A stretch of 64,000 nucleotides of DNA, from the NCBI RefSeq assembly GCF_013340305.1, contig NZ_BLVP01000035.1:62001-126000 (forward strand). The letters run 5' to 3'. The DNA comes from Desulfovibrio psychrotolerans (lineage in GTDB: Bacteria > Desulfobacterota > Desulfovibrionia > Desulfovibrionales > Desulfovibrionaceae). How positions within the stretch are numbered: the stretch's first letter is position 1; each line of letters starts with the position of its first letter. Of this stretch, positions 24,297 to 33,290 are shown piece after piece. The position numbers and the translations under genes are program-made. The notes below the pieces were generated by a model. That model did no database searches. It was not told the DNA's origin and saw only the letters and a program-made list of their open reading frames with translations.

Positions 24297-25281
24297 CGGC
24301 GCGTCAAAGACAGCCATTCTTCTGCTGGCCATGGGCGACAAGTTCACGTCCGAAGCGTTCAAACGCATGGACCGGTCCGAAATCGCCATAATATCCAAGG
24401 CCATGGTGGAGCTGGAATCCATTCCCAAAGAAGTGGTGGAGGATGTTCTGCGCGAGTTCCATTTCGCCCTTGTCTCCGGGCAGGAAATGATCTCCGGCGG
24501 CGCAGACACCGTAAAGCGCCTGCTCATGAAGAATCTGGACAGCGAAACCGCCAAGTACATCATGGACTCCCTGAACCTGGATACCGGCCCCGCCCCCTTC
24601 CGGGAACTGGAAAACGTAAGCCCGCGCATTCTCGCCCAGATACTGCGCAACGAACACCCGCAAACGCTGGCGCTCATCCTCGGCCACCTGCAGTCGGAAC
24701 AGGCGGCGGAACTGCTCACCAACCTGCCCGCAGGCGTGCGCCCGGAAATACTTATGCGCCTCGCCAAACTGGAAGCCGTGCCCGAAGACATGCTCATGGA
24801 AGTGGACAAGGTGCTCCAGAGCCAGCTCATCGCCATGGGCGGCAAGGAAGGCAAAAAGGTGGGCGGCGTCAGTGCTGTTGCAGAAATCCTCAACGCCGTG
24901 GACCGCGCCACCGAGGAAGAGGTTCTCTCCGAGATCGAGGAAGAATCCGCCCAGATGGCGGAAGATATCCGCAACCTCATGTTCGTGTTCGAGGACGTTT
25001 CCGGACTGGACGACCGCGCAGTGCGCGAACTGCTGAAGGAAATCTCCAACGAAGATATGACCATGGCCCTGCGCGGCGCATCGGACGACCTCAAGGAGCG
25101 TTTCTTCAAGAACATGTCCGAACGTGCAGCCACCATGATCCGGGAAGACTTGGAAATCATGGGCCCCACGCGCCTCTCGGACGTGGAAAACGCCCAGCAG
25201 AATATTGTCAAGGTTGTCCGCAGGCTGGAAGTGGAAGGACGTATCGCCATAGGACGCGGAGGTGGAGATGTCTTCGTCTGA
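24280..25281 (+). CDS. fliG: Flagellar motor switch protein FliG
   Basis: A 333-residue C-ring protein that transmits torque and rotation switching. The middle EHPQ motif is present (NEHPQTLALILGHL), and the C-terminal torque helix region reads DDRAVRELLKEISNEDMTMALRGA. The start is GTG 24280, preceded by GAAGGAG, and lies within the fliF coding region. The length is normal. Confidence 0.95.
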   Translation: MADKLSGASKTAILLLAMGDKFTSEAFKRMDRSEIAIISKAMVELESIPKEVVEDVLREFHFALVSGQEMISGGADTVKRLLMKNLDSETAKYIMDSLNLDTGPAPFRELENVSPRILAQILRNEHPQTLALILGHLQSEQAAELLTNLPAGVRPEILMRLAKLEAVPEDMLMEVDKVLQSQLIAMGGKEGKKVGGVSAVAEILNAVDRATEEEVLSEIEEESAQMAEDIRNLMFVFEDVSGLDDRAVRELLKEISNEDMTMALRGASDDLKERFFKNMSERAATMIREDLEIMGPTRLSDVENAQQNIVKVVRRLEVEGRIAIGRGGGDVFV

Positions 25282-25996
25282 TTCTACCCAGACCTCCAAA
25301 TGGGGCACCATCTTCATGGGCCCCGCCCGCACAGACGAACGCCAGATCCATCAGGTGGAAGGCTCGCGCTCCATGCAGTGGGATGCGGAGACAGAAGCCA
25401 ATTACATGGAGCGGGTTCGCGCCCGCGCCGCCATGCGTGCCGCAGAAATGCTGGAACAGGCCCGCGTGGAGGCAGAGAACATCCGCCGCGAGGCCATGGA
25501 ACAGGGCTACAACGATGGCCTTGGGCAGGCACAGCAGGAACTGGACGAATTCCGCCGGACCATGTCCGACTCCGTATCCGGTGTGCTTGGAGCTATACAG
25601 GGCCAATGTTCCGGCATCTTCTTCCGCTGGCGTCAGGATCTTGTCACCCTGCTGCGGGCGTCCGTGCGGCGCGCCGTGGAGCTGGAAATTGCCGAAGACC
25701 GCGCACGCATTCTGGAAGCAGTTCTCGCCAAGGCCGTGGAAACGCTGGACAGCCAGCGCAAGCTGGTCATCCGCGTCAATCCCGAAGACGAGCCCGCCGT
25801 GCGCGACATCTTGGAAACCTCGCGCAAGCACCACACCGGCCTGGAAGCGTGGAGCGTGCGGGCAGACGCAGAAATCGGCCCCGGCGGGCTGGTGGTGGAA
25901 AGCCGCGACGGCATGGTGGATAGCACGCTGGAAACGCGCTACGCGCTGGTAGACCAGATCCTCGAACAGCTTGTCATTCCCGGAGACGGTGTATGA
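25268..25996 (+). CDS. fliH: Flagellar export ATPase regulator FliH
   Basis: A 242-residue cytoplasmic protein. A long Ala/Glu/Arg-rich helix (about 45-95) is followed by the C-terminal globular domain with KLVIRVNPEDEPAVRDIL and a late IGPGGLVVESRDGMVDSTLE, the FliH/HrpE signature. FliH binds the ATPase FliI and docks it to the export gate. ATG 25268 with GGAGG just upstream lies within fliG, and the stop overlaps fliI by 4 bases. Confidence 0.9.
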   Translation: MSSSDSTQTSKWGTIFMGPARTDERQIHQVEGSRSMQWDAETEANYMERVRARAAMRAAEMLEQARVEAENIRREAMEQGYNDGLGQAQQELDEFRRTMSDSVSGVLGAIQGQCSGIFFRWRQDLVTLLRASVRRAVELEIAEDRARILEAVLAKAVETLDSQRKLVIRVNPEDEPAVRDILETSRKHHTGLEAWSVRADAEIGPGGLVVESRDGMVDSTLETRYALVDQILEQLVIPGDGV

Positions 25997-27309
25997 TAGA
26001 CCCCCGTGGCGCGCTGGACATGCTGCAAAACCTGAACACGGCGCAGGCCTACGGCAAAGTGAACAAGGTGGTGGGGCTGGTGGCGGAAGGCTGCGGGATA
26101 AAGGCACCTCTGGGGTCCGTGTGCCAAATTCTTCCCGGCGGCGAGGCCGCTGCCGTACCGGCCGAAGTGGTAGGCTTTCGTGATGGCAACCTGCTGTTCA
26201 TGCCATACGGCGACCTGCGCGGCATAAGCCCCGGCGCGCTCATCCGCAACTCCAGTCTGCCCCCGGTATTTCCCGTGGGTGACGACCTGCTCGGCAAGGC
26301 CTTCGATGCCTTCGGCGCAGAGATGAAGGCGGGAGAAAGCCACCCCCTGCTCACAGGCGGCTACAACCCTCTGTATGCCGAACCACCCAACCCCCTGCTC
26401 CGCCCCCGCATTGATGAACCGCTGGACGTGGGCATACGCTCCATAAACAGCCTGCTCACGCTGGGCAAAGGCCAGCGCGTGGGCATTATGGCAGGTTCGG
26501 GCGTGGGCAAGTCCACACTCATGGGCATGATGGCGCGCTACACCAAGGCAGATGTAAACGTCATCGCCCTTGTGGGTGAACGCGGGCGCGAGGTGGTGGA
26601 ATTCATGGAAAAGGACCTTGGCCCGGAGGGTATGGCCCGTTCCGTGCTTGTCATCGCCACGTCCGACCAGTCGCCCCTTGTGCGCATGCGCGCCGCCTAT
26701 GCCGCCACCGCCGTGGCGGAATTCTTCCGCGATCAGGGCAAAGACGTCCTGCTCATGATGGACTCCGTCACGCGCTTTGCCATGGCGGCCCGCGAAATAG
26801 GCCTTGCCGTGGGCGAACCACCCACCACAAAGGGCTACACGCCGTCTGTGTTTGCCCAACTGCCCAAACTGCTGGAACGCGCCGGACGCAACGAGCACGG
26901 CACCATCACCGGCATTTACACCGTGCTGGTAGACGGCGACGACTTCAACGAACCCATCGCCGACGCCGTGCGGTCCATTCTGGACGGCCACATCGTCCTC
27001 ACCCGCGACCTTGCGGATCAGGGGCACTACCCGTCCATAGACGTGCTCAAGTCCGTCTCACGCCTGCGCGCAGACATCTGCCCGCAGGAGATCGTCACCG
27101 CCGGACGCGTGATTACCCGGCACCTTGCCACCTTCCAGCGCGTGGAAGACATGATCAATATCGGCGCCTACGCCCAAGGCTCCAACCCGGACATAGACCG
27201 CGCCATCACCATGGTCCCCCGCATCAACCACTTCCTGCAACAAAACGTCTCCGAACCCTGCCCCCTTGAGCAGAGCTTCGCGGAAATGCAGCAACTGACG
27301 GAAGCGTAG
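25993..27309 (+). CDS. fliI: Flagellum-specific ATP synthase FliI
   Basis: A 438-residue ATPase energising flagellar protein export. The Walker A motif GSGVGKSTL starts near residue 167, and family markers follow: VIALVGERGREVVEF, LLMMDSVTRFAMAAREIGLA and a C-terminal ADICPQEI. It overlaps fliH by 4 bases and is the last gene of the operon. No fliJ chaperone gene follows; that component must lie elsewhere or be unrecognised. Confidence 0.95.
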   Translation: MIDPRGALDMLQNLNTAQAYGKVNKVVGLVAEGCGIKAPLGSVCQILPGGEAAAVPAEVVGFRDGNLLFMPYGDLRGISPGALIRNSSLPPVFPVGDDLLGKAFDAFGAEMKAGESHPLLTGGYNPLYAEPPNPLLRPRIDEPLDVGIRSINSLLTLGKGQRVGIMAGSGVGKSTLMGMMARYTKADVNVIALVGERGREVVEFMEKDLGPEGMARSVLVIATSDQSPLVRMRAAYAATAVAEFFRDQGKDVLLMMDSVTRFAMAAREIGLAVGEPPTTKGYTPSVFAQLPKLLERAGRNEHGTITGIYTVLVDGDDFNEPIADAVRSILDGHIVLTRDLADQGHYPSIDVLKSVSRLRADICPQEIVTAGRVITRHLATFQRVEDMINIGAYAQGSNPDIDRAITMVPRINHFLQQNVSEPCPLEQSFAEMQQLTEA

Positions 27310-27350
27310 CCCCCCCAGTTCTTCCATCGCAGTCCCCGGCCCAAAAAAAA

Positions 27351-27374
27351 ACGGACAGCCCCAAGGCCGTCCGT
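27351..27374. terminator. Terminator between fliI and nitroreductase
   Basis: ACGGAC (27351-27356) pairs with GTCCGT (27369-27374), with an inner GCC/GGC pairing after one mismatch. On the plus strand CGTTTT follows. On the minus strand the hairpin is followed by nine T, an excellent terminator for the opposing nitroreductase gene. Confidence 0.85.
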
Positions 27375-27399
27375 CGTTTTCTGTTGTCTTTGCTCCCCC

Positions 27400-27996
27400 C
27401 TACACCTTCCACCCCACGGGCATGACCAGCATGGGGTGATGGTCCGGGGGTAGGTCGAGCAGGTCTATAAGCTCCTCTTCGCGGAACCCGCCCACGCAGG
27501 TGGTGCCCAGCCCAAGCGATTCGGCCTGCAGGTAGCAGCTCTGCGACATGTGCCCCGCCTCAAAAAACGCATAGGCCACGCCGCGCTCCCCGAACTTCTG
27601 CTGAATGCGCTCAAACGACGCCGCAAGCACCAGTATCACGGGTGCGGCTTCCATCCAGTCCTGCTCAAGGCACACTTCCGCCACTTCGGCACGCAGGTCA
27701 CCCTCCTGCACCTCTTCCAGCGAATGGCTGAGCGCGTCATACCGGTACACGCCCGGCTCCAGCCCTTCCACGCTGCCCGCCACCACATACACATCCATTG
27801 AATAAAGCGCGGCGTGCGAAGGCACGGTGCGGCGGTTCCACGGGCCTTCCTCGCTCACCCCGTACACGGCCCAGAGCAGTTGCCCCAGCGAATCCGGAGT
27901 CAGCGGTTCATCCGCGTATTCCCGCACGGAACGGCGGTTGGCAAGAGCTGTCTCCACAGAAAGCGGGCCTTCCATCATCGGTTCGGGAAATCGCAT
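27400..27996 (-). CDS. SagB/nitroreductase-family flavoprotein
   Basis: A 198-residue FMN-dependent oxidoreductase. The N-terminal NRRSVREYADEPLTPDSLGQLLWAVYG is the nitroreductase flavin-binding signature, and FEAGHMSQSCYLQAESLGLGTTCVGGF is the second FMN-contact region. The layout matches the SagB-type branch common in anaerobes. ATG 27996 is preceded by AAAGGTGG; in-frame starts further up would add sequence lacking similarity to the family. The substrate is unknown. Upstream repeats may be an operator. Confidence 0.85.
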   Translation of the reverse strand: MRFPEPMMEGPLSVETALANRRSVREYADEPLTPDSLGQLLWAVYGVSEEGPWNRRTVPSHAALYSMDVYVVAGSVEGLEPGVYRYDALSHSLEEVQEGDLRAEVAEVCLEQDWMEAAPVILVLAASFERIQQKFGERGVAYAFFEAGHMSQSCYLQAESLGLGTTCVGGFREEELIDLLDLPPDHHPMLVMPVGWKV

Positions 27997-28027
27997 ATGT
28001 TCCACCTTTGGCTCAAGTTCGGTTGTG

Positions 28028-28104
28028 CATACGTATGATCGCAAAGTCTTCCGGCAGCGGCGCGCTCCGCTATATACTGGCGGATACCGCCTGATACTGG
28101 CGGA
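28028..28104 (-). promoter_or_regulatory. Candidate operator region: palindrome plus direct repeats
   Basis: A perfect 10-bp palindrome, CATACGTATG, is at 28028-28037. An 11-bp direct repeat ATACTGGCGGA occurs at 28074-28084 and 28094-28104, one per 20 bases, with an inverted partner (GGCGG-ATA-CCGCC) between. A TATATA -10-like hexamer for the nitroreductase gene overlaps the first repeat. Two-turn spacing suggests a protein bound on one DNA face, perhaps the neighbouring Lrp-type regulator. No experiment supports this. Confidence 0.4.
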
Positions 28105-28217
28105 CACCTCGCCCGGCGTCATTAGCGCGACAGGAGCAACTGACACGACAGACACGGCAAGGTACGGCAAATTCGACAGGCGCGACAAATACCGCAGACG
28201 CGGTAATTAGGCAGGCG

Positions 28218-28718
28218 CTACGCGCCCTCGCCGGCTCCCAGCCCGCCCACCACGGAAGAGAGCAGCGCGCCGGAAATTTCCTTGGCACTGCGCAGAATAA
28301 TCACTGTCCGCGTGGCATACACCGGCTCTATGTCGTTTATCTGCATGAGAATACGTTCCAGCGAATCCGTGTCGCTGCACCGGATGCGGGCCAGAAAGCA
28401 TTCCTCTCCGGTCAGGTGGTAGGCCTCTTCCACCCCTTCTATCTCCGCTATGGCCCTGCCCACTTCCGGCGCAAGACGGTGCGGATTGATCTTCACGCTC
28501 ACAAAGGCAGAAAGGGGCAGCCCCAATGCGGCGGGCTCCACCTGTACGGAATACCCGCGAATGATCCCGCGCTCTTCCATCTTGCGGATGCGCTCAAACA
28601 CGGCAGAGGTGGTCATGCCCAGCTGCCGCGCAATCTCGGCGTTGGAAACACGGGCGTTCTCCTGAAGAATTGTCAGAATCCGCCTGTTTTTCTCGTCAAT
28701 CTGAATTGCCTGCTTCAT
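28218..28718 (-). CDS. Lrp/AsnC-family transcriptional regulator
   Basis: A 166-residue regulator. The N-terminal helix-turn-helix is clear: ILTILQENARVSNAEIARQL followed by the recognition helix TTSAVFERIRKMEERGII. The C-terminal ligand-sensing RAM domain has GVEEAYHLTGEECFLARIRC. It controls amino-acid or redox genes in response to small molecules. ATG 28718 has no good Shine-Dalgarno, and a sigma-70-like promoter sits immediately before it. Confidence 0.9.
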   Translation of the reverse strand: MKQAIQIDEKNRRILTILQENARVSNAEIARQLGMTTSAVFERIRKMEERGIIRGYSVQVEPAALGLPLSAFVSVKINPHRLAPEVGRAIAEIEGVEEAYHLTGEECFLARIRCSDTDSLERILMQINDIEPVYATRTVIILRSAKEISGALLSSVVGGLGAGEGA

Positions 28719-28726
28719 ACTGCCGA

Positions 28727-28755
28727 CTGATAGACACATGCGGCCCCACCGTCAA
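28727..28755 (-). promoter_or_regulatory. Sigma-70-type promoter of the Lrp-family gene
   Basis: On the minus strand, TTGACG (28750-28755) and TATCAG (28727-28732) are separated by 17 bases. Transcription would begin near 28720, two or three bases before the ATG at 28718, so the message would be almost leaderless. Confidence 0.6.
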
Positions 28756-28920
28756 GCACGCCCTTTGCAGACCAGATGTACCGGCAGAACGGATACGCAG
28801 GGCAAACTGCCTGCCCCGCCCGGCACAATACACCTCCCGGCGCAGCGTTTGGGGTGCCCCGCACAAACACCGGGGCCGCGTTTTGCTTGCCCTGCCCCAC
28901 CGTTCATGATAGCCGCAAGC

Positions 28921-29592
28921 ATGTTTGACCTCGATATAGCACTCAGTATACGCAAAATTTCCATCGCCCTCATCCCCATGCTGGCAGGCATCGTGTTTCA
29001 CGAGGCCGCTCATGGCTGGGTGGCCTACCGGCACGGCGATCCCACCGCCAAGCAGCTCGGCAGGCTTACGCTCAATCCCGTGCCGCACATAGACCCCATG
29101 GGCACAATGGTGTTCATCCTCACGGCCCTCACCAGCCCCTTCGTCATCGGCTGGGCCAAGCCCGTGCCTGTTAATCCGCGCTATTTCCGCAATCCCCGGC
29201 AGGGCATGATGTGGGTTTCCGCCGCAGGTCCGGCCACAAACTTCCTGCTCGCCATCGCCTTTGCCGTGGGCTACAAGCTCGCAGCAGGCAGTGCCGCCAT
29301 TCCGGGCATGCCTGTCAGCGGCGTGCAGGAATTTCTTATTGCCATGTGCAGGGCAGGCGTCTGGATTAACCTCACCCTGTGCTGGTTCAACCTCATGCCC
29401 GTGCCCCCGCTGGACGGCAGCAAAATAGCCGCCGGGTTCATGCCTCCGCGCATGGTCTATTCCTATCTCAGCGTGGAACGCTACGGCCTGATCATTGTCA
29501 TGATTCTTCTGGCGACGGGACTGCTGGGCAAGGTGGTCTGGCCCCTTGTAGACGGCTCCGTCGGCCTTATTTCCGTACTCATCGGCTTATAG
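28921..29592 (+). CDS. Site-2 protease-like M50 zinc metallopeptidase
   Basis: A 223-residue integral membrane peptidase. The zinc motif HEAAH is in the first membrane segment region (GIVFHEAAHGWVAYRHGD), and the third ligand region is NLMPVPPLDG near residue 160, typical of the short S2P/Rv-type M50 proteins. Four to five hydrophobic segments are visible. ATG 28921 is preferred; ATG 28906 adds five residues. Such proteases cut membrane-bound proteins; no partner anti-sigma factor is seen nearby. trpS follows 34 bases later. Confidence 0.85.
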   Translation: MFDLDIALSIRKISIALIPMLAGIVFHEAAHGWVAYRHGDPTAKQLGRLTLNPVPHIDPMGTMVFILTALTSPFVIGWAKPVPVNPRYFRNPRQGMMWVSAAGPATNFLLAIAFAVGYKLAAGSAAIPGMPVSGVQEFLIAMCRAGVWINLTLCWFNLMPVPPLDGSKIAAGFMPPRMVYSYLSVERYGLIIVMILLATGLLGKVVWPLVDGSVGLISVLIGL

Positions 29593-29626
29593 CCGCGCCA
29601 TTCCCATTCTTCCGGAGGACTCCCCG

Positions 29627-30619
29627 ATGACCCGACAGCGCACTGTATCCGGCATGCGGCCCACCGGCCCGCTGCATCTTGGCCACTATTTCGGCGTAAT
29701 AAGAAACTGGGTGGACATGCAGAAGGAGATGGACTGCTTCTTCTTCGTGGCAGACTGGCACGCCCTTACCAGCGACTTTGCAGACCCCGCCCGCATCAAG
29801 GAATTCGTCCCCGAACTGGTCAAAGACTGGGTGGCCTCCGGCCTGAATCCTGAAGAGTGCGTCATCTTCCAGCAGTCGCTGGTCAAGGAACACGCGGAAC
29901 TGAACCTCCTGTTCGGCATGATCACCCCGCTGGGCTGGCTGGAACGCTGCCCCACCTACAAGGAACAGCGCGAGCAGATCACCAACAAGGATCTCGGCAA
30001 CTACGGGTTCCTCGGCTACCCCGTGCTCATGGCCACAGACATTCTCATGTACCGCCCCCAGTGGGTTCCGGTGGGTCAGGACCAGCTGCCCCATGTTGAG
30101 ATGACGCGCGAAATCGCCCGCCGCTTCAACTACCTGTACGGCACCGAATTCTTCCCCGAACCGCAGGCCCGCCTTACCCCGGAAGCCAAGCTCCCCGGTC
30201 TGGACGGCCGCAAGATGTCCAAGAGCTACAACAACTCCATCTACCTGCGCGAAACCATGGAGGAAATTACTCCCAAGGTCCGCGGCATGCTCACAGACCA
30301 GAACCGCCTGCGCAAGACCGACCCCGGCGACCCCAAGGTCTGCAACCTGTTCCCCTACCACGTGCTCATGACCGACGAAGCCACGCAGGCAGAAATCTGC
30401 AGCGGCTGCACCACCGCCACCCTCGGCTGCGTGGACTGTAAAAAAATCCTGCTTGCCTCGCTGGAACGTTTCCTCGCCCCCATTCAGGAGCGCCGCAGGG
30501 CGCTTGAAGAAAAGCCCCAGCTGGTGCGCGATATCATCATGCACGGCACAGACAGGGCACGGGCACAGGCACAGGAAACCATGGAAGGCGTGCGCAGGCA
30601 CTTCCATTTCGACTTCTAA
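29627..30619 (+). CDS. trpS: Tryptophanyl-tRNA synthetase
   Basis: A 330-residue class I aminoacyl-tRNA synthetase charging tRNA-Trp. The HIGH-type signature is TGPLHLGHYFG near residues 11-21, and the KMSKS loop is Lys196-Ser200 (GRKMSKSYNNS). The length matches the bacterial short type. GGAGGAC precedes the ATG. It may be co-transcribed with the M50 protease. Confidence 0.96.
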   Translation: MTRQRTVSGMRPTGPLHLGHYFGVIRNWVDMQKEMDCFFFVADWHALTSDFADPARIKEFVPELVKDWVASGLNPEECVIFQQSLVKEHAELNLLFGMITPLGWLERCPTYKEQREQITNKDLGNYGFLGYPVLMATDILMYRPQWVPVGQDQLPHVEMTREIARRFNYLYGTEFFPEPQARLTPEAKLPGLDGRKMSKSYNNSIYLRETMEEITPKVRGMLTDQNRLRKTDPGDPKVCNLFPYHVLMTDEATQAEICSGCTTATLGCVDCKKILLASLERFLAPIQERRRALEEKPQLVRDIIMHGTDRARAQAQETMEGVRRHFHFDF

Positions 30620-30625
30620 CGGCCC

Positions 30626-30657
30626 GCGCTCCGGGCAGGTCCGCCCGCCCGGAGCGC
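30626..30657 (+). terminator. Hairpin after trpS
   Basis: A perfect 11-bp stem, GCGCTCCGGGC (30626-30636) with GCCCGGAGCGC (30647-30657), lies 7 bases after the trpS stop. No T-run follows, so it may be a factor-assisted terminator or an mRNA-stabilising structure. Confidence 0.55.
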
Positions 30658-30721
30658 GCAACCGTACGATGAATACTCCATTCCACAAGGTACAAACAGC
30701 CACCCAGCGCACGGAGGGTAT

Positions 30722-31519
30722 ATGAACGACCCCGCACATAACGACCACGCCGCCCCCGATGCCGAAGCAACACAGGCGTTTCTGGACAGCCTGCCGGAAA
30801 TCAAACCCGGCCAGTCCTTCCGCTTCGCCTGCCACCCCAAGGTGGCCTGTTTCAATGCCTGCTGCCACGACCTGAACATGCCCCTCGCCCCCTATGACGT
30901 GCTGCGCCTGCGGCAGGAACTGGGCATAGACAGCGAAGAATTCATCGGCGTGTACACCACGGTGGGCCAATACCCCTCGGGCTACCCGGTGCTCCACCTC
31001 AAAATGAGCCCCTCGCCGGACCGCGCCTGCTTCTTCCTTTCCCCTGCGGGCTGCACGGTCTATCCGGGCCGTTCCGCTGCATGCCGCACCTACCCGCTGG
31101 GCCGCGCCACCCGCGAAGATGATGCCGGAAACCCGCTTGAGCAGTATTTCCTTGTGCAGGAACCCCACTGTCTCGGTTTCTCCGAGCCTGCGGAATGGAC
31201 CACGGAAACATGGCTCAGGGATCAGGAACTCACGGAATACAACCGGCTCAACGACCGCTACATGCACCTCATGGCACTGCAGCAACGCACAGGCCGTGTC
31301 CTTGCGCAAAAGCACGCCACCCTGTGCACGCTCTCCCTGTACCAGCTGGACCGCTTTGAAGGATTCATCCGCAGCATGGGTCTGCTGGACCGGCTGGACC
31401 TGACGGAAGAACGCAAGGCACGGATTCTGGAAGATGAGACCGCCCGGCTGGAATTCGGATTCGACTGGCTGGAACTGGTTCTCTACGGCGGCAACGGCAC
31501 GCTGACCGTCAAGGCGTAG
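30722..31519 (+). CDS. YkgJ-family cysteine-cluster protein
   Basis: A 265-residue soluble protein with the cysteine pattern of the YkgJ (putative zinc- or iron-chelating) family: [15 protein letters not shown] near residues 36-50, then [25 protein letters not shown] near 102-126. The C-terminal half is helical and variable. GGAGGG precedes the ATG. The family is widespread in Desulfovibrio but its function is undetermined; metal or cluster binding is inferred from the cysteines. Confidence 0.85.
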   Translation: MNDPAHNDHAAPDAEATQAFLDSLPEIKPGQSFRFACHPKVACFNACCHDLNMPLAPYDVLRLRQELGIDSEEFIGVYTTVGQYPSGYPVLHLKMSPSPDRACFFLSPAGCTVYPGRSAACRTYPLGRATREDDAGNPLEQYFLVQEPHCLGFSEPAEWTTETWLRDQELTEYNRLNDRYMHLMALQQRTGRVLAQKHATLCTLSLYQLDRFEGFIRSMGLLDRLDLTEERKARILEDETARLEFGFDWLELVLYGGNGTLTVKA

Positions 31520-31577
31520 CGGCCAGCGCACCGCCCCGGACTCACAATCAGGCGCAAAACCGCCCCGGAGCAGACAC

Positions 31578-32156
31578 ATGCCCCAGCAAAAACCCGCCAC
31601 AGAGAGTAACGACACCCTGCCCGCACCGGAAACGGCTCAGGGTTGCAACGGGCACACCATGCCGCCCGTGCCCGACCATCCCGCCGTATTCAGCGCCGCA
31701 CGGCGCGATGCCCTGCTTGCGGCCCTTGCCCCGCACAGGGGCAGACGCATCGTCTTCACCAACGGCTGCTACGATATCGTGCACCCCGGCCACGCGGACC
31801 TGCTTGCCCGCGCCCGCGCCCTTGGCGACCTGCTGGTGCTCGGGCTGAACAGCGATGCCTCCGTCCGCAGCCTCGGCAAGGGCACAGACCGACCCGTAAA
31901 CCCCTTTCCTGTGCGTGCCTACGTGCTGGCGCACCTTGCCGCCGTCGATTTCGTGGCGGAATTCGAAGAACCCACCCCCTACGAACTTATCCGCGCCGTG
32001 CGCCCGCAAATACTTGTCAAAGGCGGCGACTGGTCCGTGGACCGTATCGTGGGCCGCGACCTTGTAGAGGCAGACGGCGGCACCGTGGTCAGCCTGCCCC
32101 TGCTTCCCGGCTTTTCCACCACCGCCCTGCTGGAACGCATCCGCGCCACGCGCTGA
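31578..32156 (+). CDS. rfaE2: D-glycero-beta-D-manno-heptose 1-phosphate adenylyltransferase
   Basis: A 192-residue nucleotidyltransferase of the cytidylyltransferase fold. [17 protein letters not shown] near residues 58-74 contains the HxGH motif, and [16 protein letters not shown] matches the C-terminal half of HldE (RfaE domain II). It makes ADP-heptose for the LPS core as a stand-alone protein without the kinase domain. About 50 extra, polar N-terminal residues precede the catalytic domain; a later start is possible. Confidence 0.88.
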   Translation: MPQQKPATESNDTLPAPETAQGCNGHTMPPVPDHPAVFSAARRDALLAALAPHRGRRIVFTNGCYDIVHPGHADLLARARALGDLLVLGLNSDASVRSLGKGTDRPVNPFPVRAYVLAHLAAVDFVAEFEEPTPYELIRAVRPQILVKGGDWSVDRIVGRDLVEADGGTVVSLPLLPGFSTTALLERIRATR

Positions 32157-32244
32157 ACAGCCGCGCTCTCCCGCCTGCTTCCCCGTCACGCCTTCTTCCT
32201 CTGCGCCCATAATCAAGCGGCATATAAGCCCCCGCAAACGAGCC

Positions 32245-32278
32245 GAAGCCCCTGCGGTTGCTCACCGGCAGGGGCTTC
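32245..32278. terminator. Hairpin between rfaE2 and the M23 peptidase gene
   Basis: GAAGCCCCTGC (32245-32255) pairs with GCAGGGGCTTC (32268-32278), an 11-bp stem with a 12-base loop. It lies between convergent genes and probably ends both transcripts, although only weak T-tails are present. Confidence 0.7.
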
Positions 32279-32299
32279 AACATGCCTAGGAAGAAAAAG

Positions 32300-33205
32300 T
32301 TAGTTCAGGATGTAGCGCATGGGGTTCACGCACACCCCGTTCAGACGCACTTCGTAATGCAGATGCGGCCCGGTGGAACGACCGGAATTGCCGATGTAGC
32401 CTATAAGCTCACCGCGGGTCACGCTCTGCCCCTCTTTGACCACAAACCGCTGCATATGGGCATAGCGGGTGGATATGCCGTCGCCGTGGCTGATAACCAC
32501 GCAGTTGCCATAGCCGCCGTCCACGCCGCTGAACGATACAGTGCCCTTGGCGGGCGCGTAGATGGGCGTGCCCTTGCGGTTGGTAATGTCTATACCCTTG
32601 TGGAATTCACGCCTGCCCGTAAAGGGGGAGCGGCGCATGCCGAACGGCGAGGAAACAAACCCTTCGGAGGGCCATATGGACGGGGTGGAGGCAAGCAGTT
32701 CGCGGTTTTCGCGGAACTGCTGCATCAGTTCCTGCTGCTGCACCTCTTCCATGCGCACTTCGGTGTTCAGCTGGTTGAGAAAGCTGTGCATCTTGCGCGC
32801 CAGCAGTTCCTGACGGTGTATGGGGAGATAGCTTTCGGAAAAATCTTTGGGGCGGGAACCACCCATGGAAGAGGTGGCGTCACCCTGATCCTGCTCAAGG
32901 TTGATCATAACACGCAGCTTGGAGTTGAACTGCTGTACGCGCTGCAGATCGCTCTGCACGCCCTTCAGCTTGTTCGCCATGCTCAGGATCTGGTTATTCT
33001 GCTCTTCCAGCGTCTTTTCTGCTACGCTGTAGTCACGCTTAAGCTTCTGATAACTGGTATAATAATGCCAAAAAACAACGTTACCGGCGGCAAAGACGCA
33101 TACCATGCCAAGCAGGATAACCCCCAGCCAGCCGCGCAGAAAAAACTTCTTGCACTGGCCCTGATTTTCCCTAAACATGACAATGTGGTACTTGCTGAAC
33201 AGCAT
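32300..33205 (-). CDS. M23-family peptidoglycan endopeptidase, membrane-anchored
   Basis: A 301-residue cell-wall hydrolase. A single membrane segment near residues 25-48 is followed by a coiled coil (about 55-105) and a C-terminal LytM domain. The zinc and catalytic histidines are in EFHKGIDI, RYAHM and GPHLHYEVRLNG, all intact. It faces the periplasm and probably cleaves peptide cross-links during growth or division. ATG 33205 is preceded by GGAAG. No partner gene is adjacent. Confidence 0.9.
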   Translation of the reverse strand: MLFSKYHIVMFRENQGQCKKFFLRGWLGVILLGMVCVFAAGNVVFWHYYTSYQKLKRDYSVAEKTLEEQNNQILSMANKLKGVQSDLQRVQQFNSKLRVMINLEQDQGDATSSMGGSRPKDFSESYLPIHRQELLARKMHSFLNQLNTEVRMEEVQQQELMQQFRENRELLASTPSIWPSEGFVSSPFGMRRSPFTGRREFHKGIDITNRKGTPIYAPAKGTVSFSGVDGGYGNCVVISHGDGISTRYAHMQRFVVKEGQSVTRGELIGYIGNSGRSTGPHLHYEVRLNGVCVNPMRYILN

Positions 33206-33290
33206 GCTTCCGCTTCGCCCTTTCACGCATTTTAGTTAGAAAATCCAAAGCCATGCACGCACGGCAATCCTCAAGCAATTCTCCGCCTCT

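Noticed and set aside
22587-25250. An 887-codon open frame on the minus strand
   Set aside because: It lies opposite fliF and fliG and has no family resemblance; a codon-bias shadow.
29579-31615. A 678-codon minus-strand frame opposite trpS and the YkgJ-like gene
   Set aside because: Both plus-strand genes are well supported; the minus translation is low in complexity.
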